From Nezara viridula (Eukaryota; Arthropoda; Insecta; Hemiptera; Pentatomidae), in assembly GCA_928085145.1 (NCBI GenBank), contig OV725077.1:63821495-63885494 (forward strand): 64,000 nucleotides of DNA, given 5' to 3'. The notes beneath the pieces are model-generated. The model saw only the letters and a program-made list of their open reading frames with translations. It ran no database searches and was not told the origin of the DNA. Below, piece by piece: positions 54,441 through 64,000 of this stretch. The stretch's first letter is position 1. Each line of letters begins with the position of its first letter. Made by a program: the position numbers and the translations under genes.

Positions 54441-55169
54441 GTATTCTACTATATTACATAGAATCTCTCCAGATACGTAGAATCCTGATACGTAGAATAT
54501 ACATAGAATCCAGGAATTCTCTAATTGGGCCAAGATCTAGGTTTCCTCTTATGTTATCACTGGTGTAAGCGTTAAAGGTTATACATCTATGTTACCAAAG
54601 CATTGATGTTTTCCAACATCACTTTCACGTTATAATTTGGCATTTGTTAAACTGGCGTCTCACCTCTCCACCATATCTACCTTCCGACTCCCATAGCTCT
54701 ATGCGAATAATGCATTGCTGAGAAAGCAAGAGAATGAGGAACCAGAGAAACAATTAAAGAATATCTAGCCCAAGCCTCGTTTGTTAAGAAGATAAACGAC
54801 GCTATTTTATTGACGCTTAGCAGGGAAACAGTGGAGGAGTTTTTGCTGTCCAGGCCGCGGTAGAGGAACCATCAGTCGGACCACCTGTTACGACTTTGAA
54901 GAAACTGGTAAATGTTTGCCCTGAGCGGTTTCCACTTTTCAAATGACAGCAATTGCAATTTAACGTTAATCATTCTTTTGTATATTTTTAGTAAGTGGAA
55001 AAGTTTTTTTGCGTAATCTACATTTATTTTATTATTGAGTTCTGGCATATTCTATAAAAATAACATTTTTAATTGCTTTCTCTTTATTTAACTTATATAT
55101 ATTAAGTTAAATATAGAGTAAACAATTACAAAAGTTTTTTTTTTGTTTAATATATATGTATGTCTGACC
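54441..55169. other. Non-coding DNA
   Basis: A direct repeat CATAGAATC(T/C) and GATACGTAGAAT at 54460-54510. A mixed-composition patch at 54650-54900 without a recognisable frame. Confidence 0.35.
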
Positions 55170-55720
55170 TACCAGAACACAATGACACAATACTGGCTAC
55201 TTTTGCAGACGATACCGCAATCCTAATCTCAGGTAAAAACTCTGTTCGAGCATCTTTAAAATCATCTGAACAATATTGCAGATTGGGCCACAAGGTGGAA
55301 AATTAAGATGAATGAAAAAAAAAAAAAAATGTGCATGTAGTATTCACTCTTAACCATAAACCTTCCCCTGAAATGTATTTTAATAACATTAAAATCCCAA
55401 CATCAGATGTAATTAGCTATTTATTTTTTTATCTGAACAAAAGACTTACTTCGATGACAAAAATCACATCAGACAAAAACTAATAGAATTAAACAGACGA
55501 TACGGTCTTTTATCCAGATTACTTGACAGACATTCAAAATTATCTTTAACTAACTTACCCTTTATAAAGTTTTACGAAAATTTATTTGTACTTACGGCAT
55601 AGAACTGTGTGGTTCTGCTAAAACTTCCAACATTAAAAAAGTTCAGTCCTTTCAGTCAAAAGTGTTGCGAAGCCCACTACGACGATTATGTAGACGTTGG
55701 CCAAGAGACCTGGTAATCTC
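55170..55720 (+). pseudogene. Jockey-like ORF2 relic of a further subfamily (D)
   Basis: Reads SDLPEHNDTILATFADDTAI LIS (two blocks; FADD is the RT catalytic motif), then, after stops, RQKLIELNRRYGLLSRLLDR near 55465 (thumb). A shifted frame near 55610-55670 corresponds to SKTSNIKKVQSFQSKVLR, and it jumps to RRWPRDL at the end. About 100 codons between are deleted. It differs too much from the element at 41298 to be a copy of it. The poly-A run at 55316-55329 lies inside the coding relic. Confidence 0.82.
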
Positions 55721-56221
55721 ATTTATATGGGAAGGTGTGAAGCTACCAAAAAATTTGCTCATTGCAAAGAAATTTACAGATTGCAAATTTAATCTAATGA
55801 TCTACATTTTCGTTTGGTTAATAAATAATATTTAACTTAAATACAAAACAAAAATTCCCTTGGAAAAACCGTCAACTGGAGTCAATGGACAAATCTAAGT
55901 AAATCTGGTACGCGAATCACACAACATTCATTTATCGCTCTACTTTGAATAGGAAGTATTTTCTGACAATCATAGACGCAGACTATAGGAGGGCGACGGA
56001 AACGGTCGCTCTCCCCCAATAAAAATGTTGAGAGCAAAGAATATCGTTTCATCTCCTCTCCCCCATTAATTTGAGTCAATAAGAAATTTAAATCTATAAT
56101 AAATAATCTAAATGAATGAATAAAATGTGCAAACTAAAATCGATTAAGGAAAGTCGACTAGACGACCTAAACATTACTTTTATTAAAATTTTCAATTATA
56201 TATCTACACATAATAATATTA
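55721..56221. other. Non-coding DNA
   Basis: No gene recognised. Confidence 0.4.
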
Positions 56222-56575
56222 AAATGTTCAGGCAACTTTTCGAATTTTAAATTAAGGCAAGGTAAATAACTTTCATGAGTTCACTATAGGCAATATTCAA
56301 ATTATGGGCAACATCGTACTTATTTATGCAGTATTTTAATGGATTGGTAGGTTAAACTAATTCTGCAAAAACAGCTTACCATTTTTATGCCAGCTTAAAA
56401 CATCTCCTTACCTGAGGGCCCACAAGTGTAGGTGTTGTATCCGTGGATACTTTTGCTGAAATGGGCTGAGTGTATCGGCGCTCGTACGGATTAAACGTTG
56501 TCTTTTAGATCTTCTGATCTGCACCACCACTAGTCGTAGCAAGGAAATTTGGAACTATTTGCGCACAAACACAGA
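56222..56575 (-). repeat. Dispersed ~330-bp element, second copy
   Basis: Inverted relative to the copy at 10625-10957. The ends are GTTCAGGCAACTTTTC (56228) and GCGCACAAAC (about 56561-56570). No coding capacity. Two copies in 64 kb imply a numerous family in this genome. Confidence 0.8.
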
Positions 56576-57324
56576 GTTTCCCGCAAATAGAGGGAAATAT
56601 TTAAAAAGATAATAGTAGACCTCCAGAGCTGTAAACTAGTTTATATAAACAATAGTCGGATATTTTAAGTTTTGTGTTTCCTAAGTAAGTCGTGGTTTTT
56701 GATAAATAGGAACCATTAGTATAACTAAAACATTAGTTAATATAATTATCAATTGCTTCACCGTAAAGTAGACAAATTTGCTTCAGAAAGTGGAGTTTGT
56801 CATTGTTAAATGATTTGTGAGCGAATAAAATAAGTTATGTTGTAATATAAAAAAAATTCATGAATTATTCGCGATTTTTATGTATCACTTTCTAATTATA
56901 CTATAAACACCCTAGTTTTACAAAAAAAAAATTAATAAGCATGAAGTCCATATTAATTAAGCTGTGGATTTATTACGTATTAAGTTGAGATTCACCCCAA
57001 ATCGTGTGAAAAATTAGGTATTTTCATATCCTGCCACCTGAAAGTACCTTTGTTTTGAATAAAAATGACTACTCTAAATTATTGCAGAGCTTTAATTTAT
57101 TTTTTCCATTACTTGGGATTTATTATATAAACATAAATTAATAAACACAACATAAATTAATGAATTTCTATAGTACAGAGCTTGATAACAAAGAGTTTCA
57201 TTCTAATTTAAAATAATAAATATTTGAAAAATCATTACTTATATTTATTTTTTCTAATAAATAAAAAGAGTATTAAAGAATTTATATTTATATAATTTTA
57301 CAGAATGTATTTCTTTAACACATA
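56576..57324. other. Non-coding AT-rich DNA
   Basis: No gene or repeat recognised, apart from a short echo of 57750-57790 (CTGCCACCTGAAAGTACCTT at 57032 against its near complement ACTTTAAGGTGGCAGGATAT at 57761). The two bracket the SINE at 57325 as an inverted pair. Confidence 0.4.
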
Positions 57325-57623
57325 GCTGAGCTTCCTAAAGGTTCCAGGTTCGAATCCCGGCTAATGGTAGACAAATTATTTATTCTAATTCATTGGGCGT
57401 GAGGCGACCCTGGGGAGTCCCCATTCTCCTTCCTGGCGCACACCCATCTTCTATAAAGTGGGTACCCTTAATTAAAATAACTGATTAAGGGAGAATACCT
57501 GGCAGTTGAGCCTGATCTCAGTCAAATCACCTCCTTGCACAACCGTAGACCAAGAAACAGTGCGTTCCCTAAATAGTACTGAACCCAACACCCTTCATGA
57601 GTTGTAGTAGTACAGGTCTTTTT
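57325..57623 (+). mobile_element. tRNA-derived SINE, older 5'-truncated copy
   Basis: Same family as 16168-16493. It starts inside the tRNA-like head (GCTGAGCTTCC), has the B box GGTTCGAATCCC at about 57347-57358, and follows the body through TATAAAGTGGGTACCC (57454), AATCACCTCCTTGCACAACC (57525) and CCTAAATAGTACTGAACCC (57569) to TAGTACAGGTC plus a T run. The A box is lost, so the copy is not expected to be transcribed on its own. Confidence 0.9.
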
Positions 57624-58394
57624 AATATCTTTAATACAGTTGTAAATATCATTAAGAAATAAAAAATAAAAAATGTTTATATAATATATCCCAGGTAAAG
57701 AGAAAAATAAAATAAAGCTTTGCAAAAATTACTGTAGTCATTTTTGCTGAAAACACTGGTACTTTAAGGTGGCAGGATATAAAAACATCATTTTTTTACA
57801 AAACTTGAGGTGGATTTCAATTTATTTCTTAACACACCCTCAACTTAATTAGTATATACTTAAAGCTTACGGAGCAAGAAAGTTTTCCTAAAAGTAGGAT
57901 GTCTGTAGTGCAGTTGTCGGTTAGAAAATAAATCGCATAAAAAAAAAACGTATTTCATGATCTTATATTCGTGTCTTCAAGGAATATATAAGCCCTTACA
58001 CTTTCAAAATATTTTTTTATTTTTTATTTCACCAATAATTCGCACAATAATCAATTCAACCAAGGCCGTTATCAACAAAATAAAACAAAGAAACTAATCA
58101 TTTAACACCAAATTTGCTTGATGCGCTTTTGCTCAGTTGCCACGGTCATAAATGAATAAACAATAATATAAAAGAAGTTAGCCATAAGGCGTAATTGTAT
58201 AAACAGTATAATTTTTTAATTATACATATTTTTTAATTAAACAATAAATGATCAGCCTAGGTTTTCTTGTAATGTGTTAAAGAAATGATAAATGCTAAAG
58301 AAAGATGTGTTTCTACATTAGTTTCAGAAGTGAAGCATTTGGGAAGAGAAAATGAAAAGACGCTCTGTAAAAAATCATATCATACTGATAGAAA
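57624..58394. other. Non-coding AT-rich DNA
   Basis: No gene recognised. Confidence 0.4.
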
Positions 58395-58545
58395 AAGACT
58401 AGGGAAAGAAGTAGAAGAGAAAGACCAAGGAAGACCTGGGATAAAGAAGGGGAGGAATCCATGATGGATCATGGTCTATGGGAAGAATGGACCTTAGATA
58501 GGACATTATGGAAAGAAGCCATCCAAGCACTTTAGGTTAAGGAAA
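58395..58545 (+). pseudogene. LINE ORF2 C-terminal tail relic (GRPRKTW type)
   Basis: A forward frame reads RERSRRERPRKTWDKEGEES then MMDHGLWEEW, DRTLWKEAI and a stop near 58532. RxRGRPRKTWxDxVxEDMxxxGL…DRxxWRxxI is the C-terminal pattern of many LINE ORF2 proteins. Upstream frames are full of stops. The family is not that of the Jockey or R1-like copies here. Confidence 0.6.
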
Positions 58546-60284
58546 CCCACTATTAGTGGAAAATCCTAATTAAAAAAAATTAAAATACAATTAATGCAAT
58601 TCCTTATTTAATAACTATATAAAAATTTGTGGAAAACTTAAGACCTATGTTACTAAGATATGAGTTGAAATATAATAAGTAATGCAAGCTATAAATTTTA
58701 TAAAATTTGCAAACTATAACGAACCTGAAGATGAGAGATAGCTTAGAACGTTGACCATAAGTTGTTAGTATGTCAAAAACAAAACATTCCCTTTTTCACT
58801 AGTGTTTTAAAAATAAATTTCATTATTCTTCCAGTATACATAGAATATAATGATATCTTATTTAATTTGTTTTTTATTTCCTTTACTTCGGGATAGTACT
58901 TTCAAGCCGCGACATTTATATCATCAAATAATTACTGGAACACGATTTACATTTTATTTCATATTCCAATTAAATTTAGTAATTTAGCCCGTCTGAGAAA
59001 TTATTTGTTAATCTTTAGCCGAACTGTGCTAAACGGTTTTGAAACATACTTTAGTTTTTAACATATTAATGATCTGTAGTTGCAGTAGTTGATAATTTGC
59101 TCAGTAATGAAATGATAATAGTACTTCATCTCTAGAACAGCTTTATCATCGAAATACAGATTTCATTTCAAATGGCAAAGTTGAATTGGTAAGAGAGCAC
59201 AGTTAACGGTGATATTTGAAAAGATGCCAAGATAGAACAATAACCTTTTCCTACTTTAAAAGCAAAAAAGAAAACGATGGACTCATAAATATCACGTATT
59301 CGAAGGTTCATACCAAATGGCTTGGACATAATTCAAAAATAGTTCTAGCTTCCCTTTACGATTTTAAATGTACAAGTTTATAGTTGTGTGCCTCACCTTA
59401 GATTGTTTTGGGTTTGGTTTACACCAAATATCAATGACAATATTTGCCATTAGAAGAGTATATTTGGATTATTATATAAACTATTTTAATTATAATAAGA
59501 CCAGTATGTTGTATAATATATTAAATAATTAAAATTTATATTTCATTCATTCATCACCAACGGCCAACGAAACAATGGCCAACTATCGAATCACCACTCT
59601 AATATCATATCACTTCAGCCCAAACAAAAAGGATGTTTTAATTTTCACACTTATATCTGCATTTACGAATTTTCAAAGTTTTTGTAATCCCTGTTTGAAA
59701 ATATTTAATTGCAATTACAATCCCTAGAATGCAGGATTCGACAGTATGTAATTGTATCGACGATATATAAAATAGTATTCGAAGGTCTTAATTTTTTCTC
59801 AGAAATTGATTATCAATAATTGAAATACATTGCATCTCTTACATCTAAATCTAACTAAAAACTAATCTGTGAGAAAAGTTATTGCAAGTAACAATTTTTA
59901 AATAGACTTAGGAAGAACGTATAAAAAAAATATATTTTTGGCAATAGGTTTTTTAAAAAAAAATATCTTCCTTAACTGGTTGGATTCATAGAGATACTTT
60001 CTGGTCATTTTCGGTATATTTTTCTGTGGTCTTCACTCACTTTTTGGTACACTTGGGAGAGCGGAGGATATGAATAAATTGGTTCATTTCTTTATTATAT
60101 TTCTTAGGAAACCTCAAAAATAAAGCTGCTTCGGACCCCAAGTGGTCTGTGCATGACATTGGATTCTCTGATAAATACTTTTTCCCCTTAATGTTCTGAT
60201 GTTCTAAAAAAGAATTATATAAGTATGTTTCAAATTTCTCGATGAGCGTTCATATAAAGATTGTTTTCCATCGGTATCTCTTCT
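58546..60284. other. Non-coding AT-rich DNA
   Basis: At 58725-58760 CTGAAGATGAGAGATAGCTT then AGAACGTTGACC is a decayed hammerhead-like phrase (GAAC in place of GAAAC). No gene recognised. Confidence 0.4.
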
Positions 60285-60410
60285 TTATTGAGATATATTA
60301 TAATCTGTTACATTTGAGGACAATAGTAATAGTGATATAGTATGTCATAGTAGTATATATTATATTAGCTCATTCATAATATGCACAATAAATAAAAATA
60401 ATAAACAGCA
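60285..60410 (-). mobile_element. Possible Jockey-like 3' tail
   Basis: TTTATTGAGATATATTATAA, then TCTGTTACATTTGAGGACAA on the plus strand. It resembles the complement of the 3' ends at 41310-41390 (TTTAGAAATATTACATTCTG, TCACATCAAGGACA). Only ~110 bases, so tentative. Confidence 0.45.
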
Positions 60411-62179
60411 ATATTAGTATTATTATATTGCTGTTTATCGGTATCTCCAGAATTTAGTATAGTTCTTCTGTAGTATAGCTGCTTTGATCCCTCAGTACAC
60501 TTTTTATGTATTGATTGATTAATTTTAATGAATCCACGTTCTGGTTTTGTTATATAATACGTGGTATATAAATTAATTTTCAACGTTTGGATATTTTTTC
60601 TAAAAGTCTGTCTTCAATTTAATTTTTACATCTTAGGAATATTCACTACTTTTAAGGCACATTTCTCTATTTTCATTTATACCCGTAGTTAATTATTAAA
60701 CCACTGATTAAGTTTAAATATAAATTATATTACGATAATGGTATATTAGCATTATTTTGCTACCTTTGGGAGCAAAATGTACTTTATCATCCGTACATCC
60801 GTACATATATTATTATAATAAGGCTCGAAACCGGTTTTGTACCAAATATAAGATCCTGTTATGCTTAAATACCATGAATGGGGTACCGTTGGATTCAGAA
60901 TTTCACGGGGGGGGGGGTTAGCAAATCGTATTCTCCACTTTTGCTTTTCTTTCTAAAATAAAGTCGATACAAACATTTTGCTACGCTTCAATACCTGAAC
61001 TGTGGTAGGTCTGTAGATCGATACGGGACAAATTGGATCTTGAAGATTTTGATGCGTACAGCAAGACCCGGAACTATTGGATCCTGCGTTTTTAAGCCCA
61101 AAACGTACTATTTTCGAGATTACGCAAGACATAGGGTTCGCATCCACACAACCTTACATTAATTGTAGTACTGTCACTGAATACATGTCTCATTTCGTCG
61201 ACTTGAGGTCTCCATGATCGAGAGAGGAGGAGTTTATATTATTTATCGATGGTGTTTTTGATCGGCAAGCCATATCATCGTCAATTTTTCACCAAATCTC
61301 AAGATTGAGCCACCAATTTCGAAGGCTTCCTTCTCCTTCAGTCGGGCAAAATAGTCCAATCACCCCTAAAATTCAGGCAAACAAGTTATGAAAGAAAACA
61401 AACTTTATTAGCGAACAACTACAAAATCACACACTTTTCCATTAGTTGTGCTCATACATTATATAAAAAATTACTATATTCCCTACAATATATACAATGT
61501 ATACAATGATACAATTTTTAGCAAAGATACAGCTTACTGAAATTTGTAAACATGTTGGTTCAAAACAAAAATGAAAATTTAAATTAATTTTTGTTTTATT
61601 TGTCGATTATATTTATCGTTAAAGTAACATTTGATCTCTCTATCTTTTGATGCGTTGCATCATTTTATTTTCTTATTAATCTGGCATTTGATAACAATAA
61701 TTTGTGCGAATTTTTCGCACGGGCCTACTAGTACATAATAAATTCTTTCTGATATTGAAAATGATATAATGATGATTTCGTATATGGCATAAACCGATTC
61801 AAAGAATTTCTATGTACAATAAGTTTCTAATTTAATTAGTAATTCTTTAATTTAAAAAACTCGTTTATTTTATAGAGTAATCATAGGTAAACCGACGAGT
61901 AAGCGTTAAAGGGGTTGTTAGAAAAGTTGAGGGGCTGATTTTTTTTATGTCTGATCTTGAGGATTATAATTTCGTTAGGATTCAATGGAGGTGTGGAGGC
62001 CCGAACTGTTGACATTATCGCTATTGAATCTTATATTTCGCTGAGTCTTATGTTATTATTGTAAAAAATGTTTGTTATATGCTATATAACATAAGGGTGA
62101 AGATGGAACATATAAAATAGTAAGAAAAAGAGATACATAATTGTTTGTTAACCAATAGTTTGCAAAGTAAAGAAGAGTA
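60411..62179. other. Non-coding DNA
   Basis: G run at 60907-60916. A minus-strand phrase EIGGSILRFGEKLTMIWLAD (about 61265-61335) faintly recalls the RFADD region of RTE-type reverse transcriptases but lacks the DD, so I do not call it. Nothing else recognised. Confidence 0.35.
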
Positions 62180-62600
62180 AAAAGGCTGTAGATTTGCTGC
62201 TAAGGTGAACAGGACTGATGGGACAGCCTCTGAGCCGGATTGCCATTAAATTTGTTTGCATGAGGACTGCCCTCCAAAGGGCTTCCTTTTGCCAACTGAA
62301 GGGAGGGAAGAGGACCTTAGCTTCCTTTAATTTGGTATTGCCTCAAGGTTTCTTTTTTTTTTTTTTTTTCTCCTATCCCTTACTCGATTTCTTTTCATTC
62401 TCATTTTTCCTCCTAGCCCTTAAAAGAAAAGGCAACAAGAAACGTAACTGAAACCTCAAAGCGAACCTCTTTCTTTCGTTCCCTTTGGTCCGCATTTCTC
62501 TGAGAAATTTAATTCTGTTCCGTTCCGAAACCAATATTCCCGAGCACTGACAGCATCCGCCGAGTTCCGGCTTTTAACTTATTGGAAAAGAAACGAGAAA
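62180..62600. other. GC-richer island, possible conserved non-coding block
   Basis: Contains TTGCCATTAAATTTGTTTGC (octamer-like GTTTGCAT at 62254-62261), GGGCTTCCTTTTGCC and a poly-T tract at 62350-62367. Frames on either strand show no domain. Confidence 0.3.
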
Positions 62601-63000
62601 TGAAAAACGATCTGCAGAATATTAGCAATGAAAGGGAAATTCTAAAGGGCTTCAAGTAAGGATTTAGTGATACTGTTACAATATAATGACAAAATATAAA
62701 ACTCAAAAATCTTTCTAATTAAAAGAATTTTTAACAGCACGTTCCAGTAGAAATTATTATTACCATATAGAGCTAACGATACATAAATAGTTTTTGGTTA
62801 ATAGAAACCTATACTCTTTAATGTTGCACCCTGACCGGACGGCTACCCCGTTCCTCTGTAGATATGTAACAATATTTTGAGCAAACTTCTGCACCGATTG
62901 TTACGTTCGATGTCTCAAATTATTTGGTGAGTCCTTGATAGTGATGAAATAACTCTATCCACCCTAAGAGAATGTACTTGCATATCTACTTGAATAATTT
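62601..63000. other. Non-coding DNA
   Basis: No gene recognised. Confidence 0.4.
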
Positions 63001-63240
63001 GAGACGGGATGGCCGAGCAAATTGGGTCCCAGAGTGTCAGGTTCTGAACGTTGTTGGTTCGATTCCCAACTGGGACGGTTAATTTTCATTTCTCGCCTCC
63101 CCAACGAATCTTGACATTCCCACTCTGGATAGAATAGATTTGGTTTATATTTATAGAATAGATTAGAACCACCCCTTATATGCCAGAAATGACGACGTAG
63201 GGTATCCATTAGTTAATGAATCGGAGGTAGTGGAGACTTT
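63001..63240 (+). mobile_element. tRNA-derived SINE candidate, third family
   Basis: Head GACGGGATGGCCGAGCAAAT (A-box-like TGGCCGAGC…GGG) and GTTGGTTCGATTCCCAACTG (B box, with the T-arm stem GTTGG/CCAAC intact), 45 bases apart. The spacing and TGGCCGAG start resemble a Leu/Ser-type tRNA. The body extends to about 63240 without a clear tail. No second copy or target duplication was found, so the 3' boundary is uncertain. Confidence 0.65.
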
Positions 63241-64000
63241 ATAAATAATGGATTTATTCATAATGTTACAAATGGCATCTAAAATACAGAATAATATACT
63301 ATGGATATATGAGTTGACTACATCAATTCACTCCAGGTCTCCTACAGTCTGACTCAAGAATGCAACTGTATGAGTGATTTGGTCTGAGGATCATAGGGGT
63401 TAAATGCTCAGGAATAGTAGGGGGGATGAACCAATTCTGGTCGGTCTAGGAAGCGTGTGAATGAAGTTAAGAATTGATATCCTTATCTTTTAGAATTGAT
63501 ATGAAGTTTGTGAGAAAGTGCTCGTTTGTTGAAAACGGTTATTGTTCCCTAAGTCTTGATAAGTGTCCAGTCAATGATGTCCAGTCAATACATTCTAGAT
63601 AACTATTTCTGAGCTATCAGAGATAGCTTGACCTGGCTATCTAGGGCTTTGATAAAGGTCATGAGAAAGGTCAATGAATGATTAAATGATTAAATTAAAT
63701 AAAAGTTAATATTAATAGTTGTTACGGATTAAGTCCATTCCGTAACTCATTGAAAAAAAAATCGATATTATATGATTAAATAAATATTTTTCTTTATAAA
63801 TTTATTCTTGCCTGTTAATTAATGTATGATTTATTTATTTAAACCTTTTCCTGTCATTGTAGTATGTTGAACATCAGCAGAAGATATGACAATAGATGAA
63901 ATAATGACATGTCAGGAGCGTACCAAGTATCATCTCTTTCCTGGTTTGATTTAATTACTGTGGTTGTTTAAGGAAGGACATTTCTCATCCAGCGCCTTTT
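63241..64000. other. Non-coding DNA
   Basis: A short tandem GTCCAGTCAATGAT/GTCCAGTCAATACA at 63569-63592 and GAGCTATCAGAGATAGCTTG (an imperfect hairpin) at 63612. No gene recognised. Confidence 0.4.

Noticed and set aside
61250..61365. RTE-type reverse transcriptase piece on the minus strand
   Set aside because: EIGGSILRFGEK recalls the region before the YADD/FADD box, but the catalytic pair is absent and the rest does not align; too weak.

Overview
The window reads as nuclear DNA from an arthropod, most likely an insect. It is strongly AT-rich, carries many (TA)n microsatellites, and is packed with remnants of non-LTR retrotransposons of Jockey and R1 type, tRNA- and 5S-like SINEs, hAT-type non-autonomous DNA elements and a Tc1/mariner-like transposase relic. 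There are no bacterial operons, no Shine-Dalgarno-led gene runs, no rRNA genes and no convincing host protein-coding gene. It is best read as a gene desert or a large intron. The species cannot be named from what is visible.

Two nearly complete retrotransposons dominate, both on the minus strand. The first (41298-45570) is Jockey-like. It has an intact gag-like ORF1 with three zinc knuckles, a TAATG junction, and an ORF2 with an intact endonuclease whose reverse transcriptase has lost the block holding the first catalytic aspartate through an internal deletion. The second (48573-53672) is R1-like. It has an intact ORF1 with CCHC knuckles, and an ORF2 that keeps all endonuclease and RT motifs but is broken by several frameshifts and stops. 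It sits inside an older LINE of another family, flanked by a 15-bp target-site duplication, and the older LINE's reading frame resumes on the far side.

Around these lie many relics of the same lineages. A degenerate Jockey copy at about 2040-4768 contains an R1-like piece in the opposite orientation. Only 3' ends survive at 7330, 8000, 8205, 10480-11440, 17445, 18770, 24540, 28505, 33912, 39480, 46945 and 55170. An R1-like fragment at 39914-40600 joins the endonuclease directly to the C-terminal domain. LINE C-terminal tails lie at 11640 and 58395, and an RNase H-bearing LINE relic at 1098-1850.

Small elements are well preserved: two copies of one tRNA-derived SINE (16168-16493 with a perfect 15-bp duplication, and 57325-57623), two other tRNA-headed SINE candidates (22370-22588, 63001-63240), a SINE whose head resembles 5S rRNA (12042-12330), hAT-like elements with 8-bp duplications (34738-35076, 46160-46413), two long palindromes (23680-24310 and 30768-31141), and a nested pair of elements with hammerhead-ribozyme-like motifs (32052-33282).

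The rest is AT-rich DNA without recognisable genes. A few GC-richer islands (10320-10470, 12690-13015, 18340-18610, 27370-27500, 37290-37640, 62200-62600), some with octamer-like and TAAT motifs, may be conserved regulatory blocks of a neighbouring gene. That is inference only.
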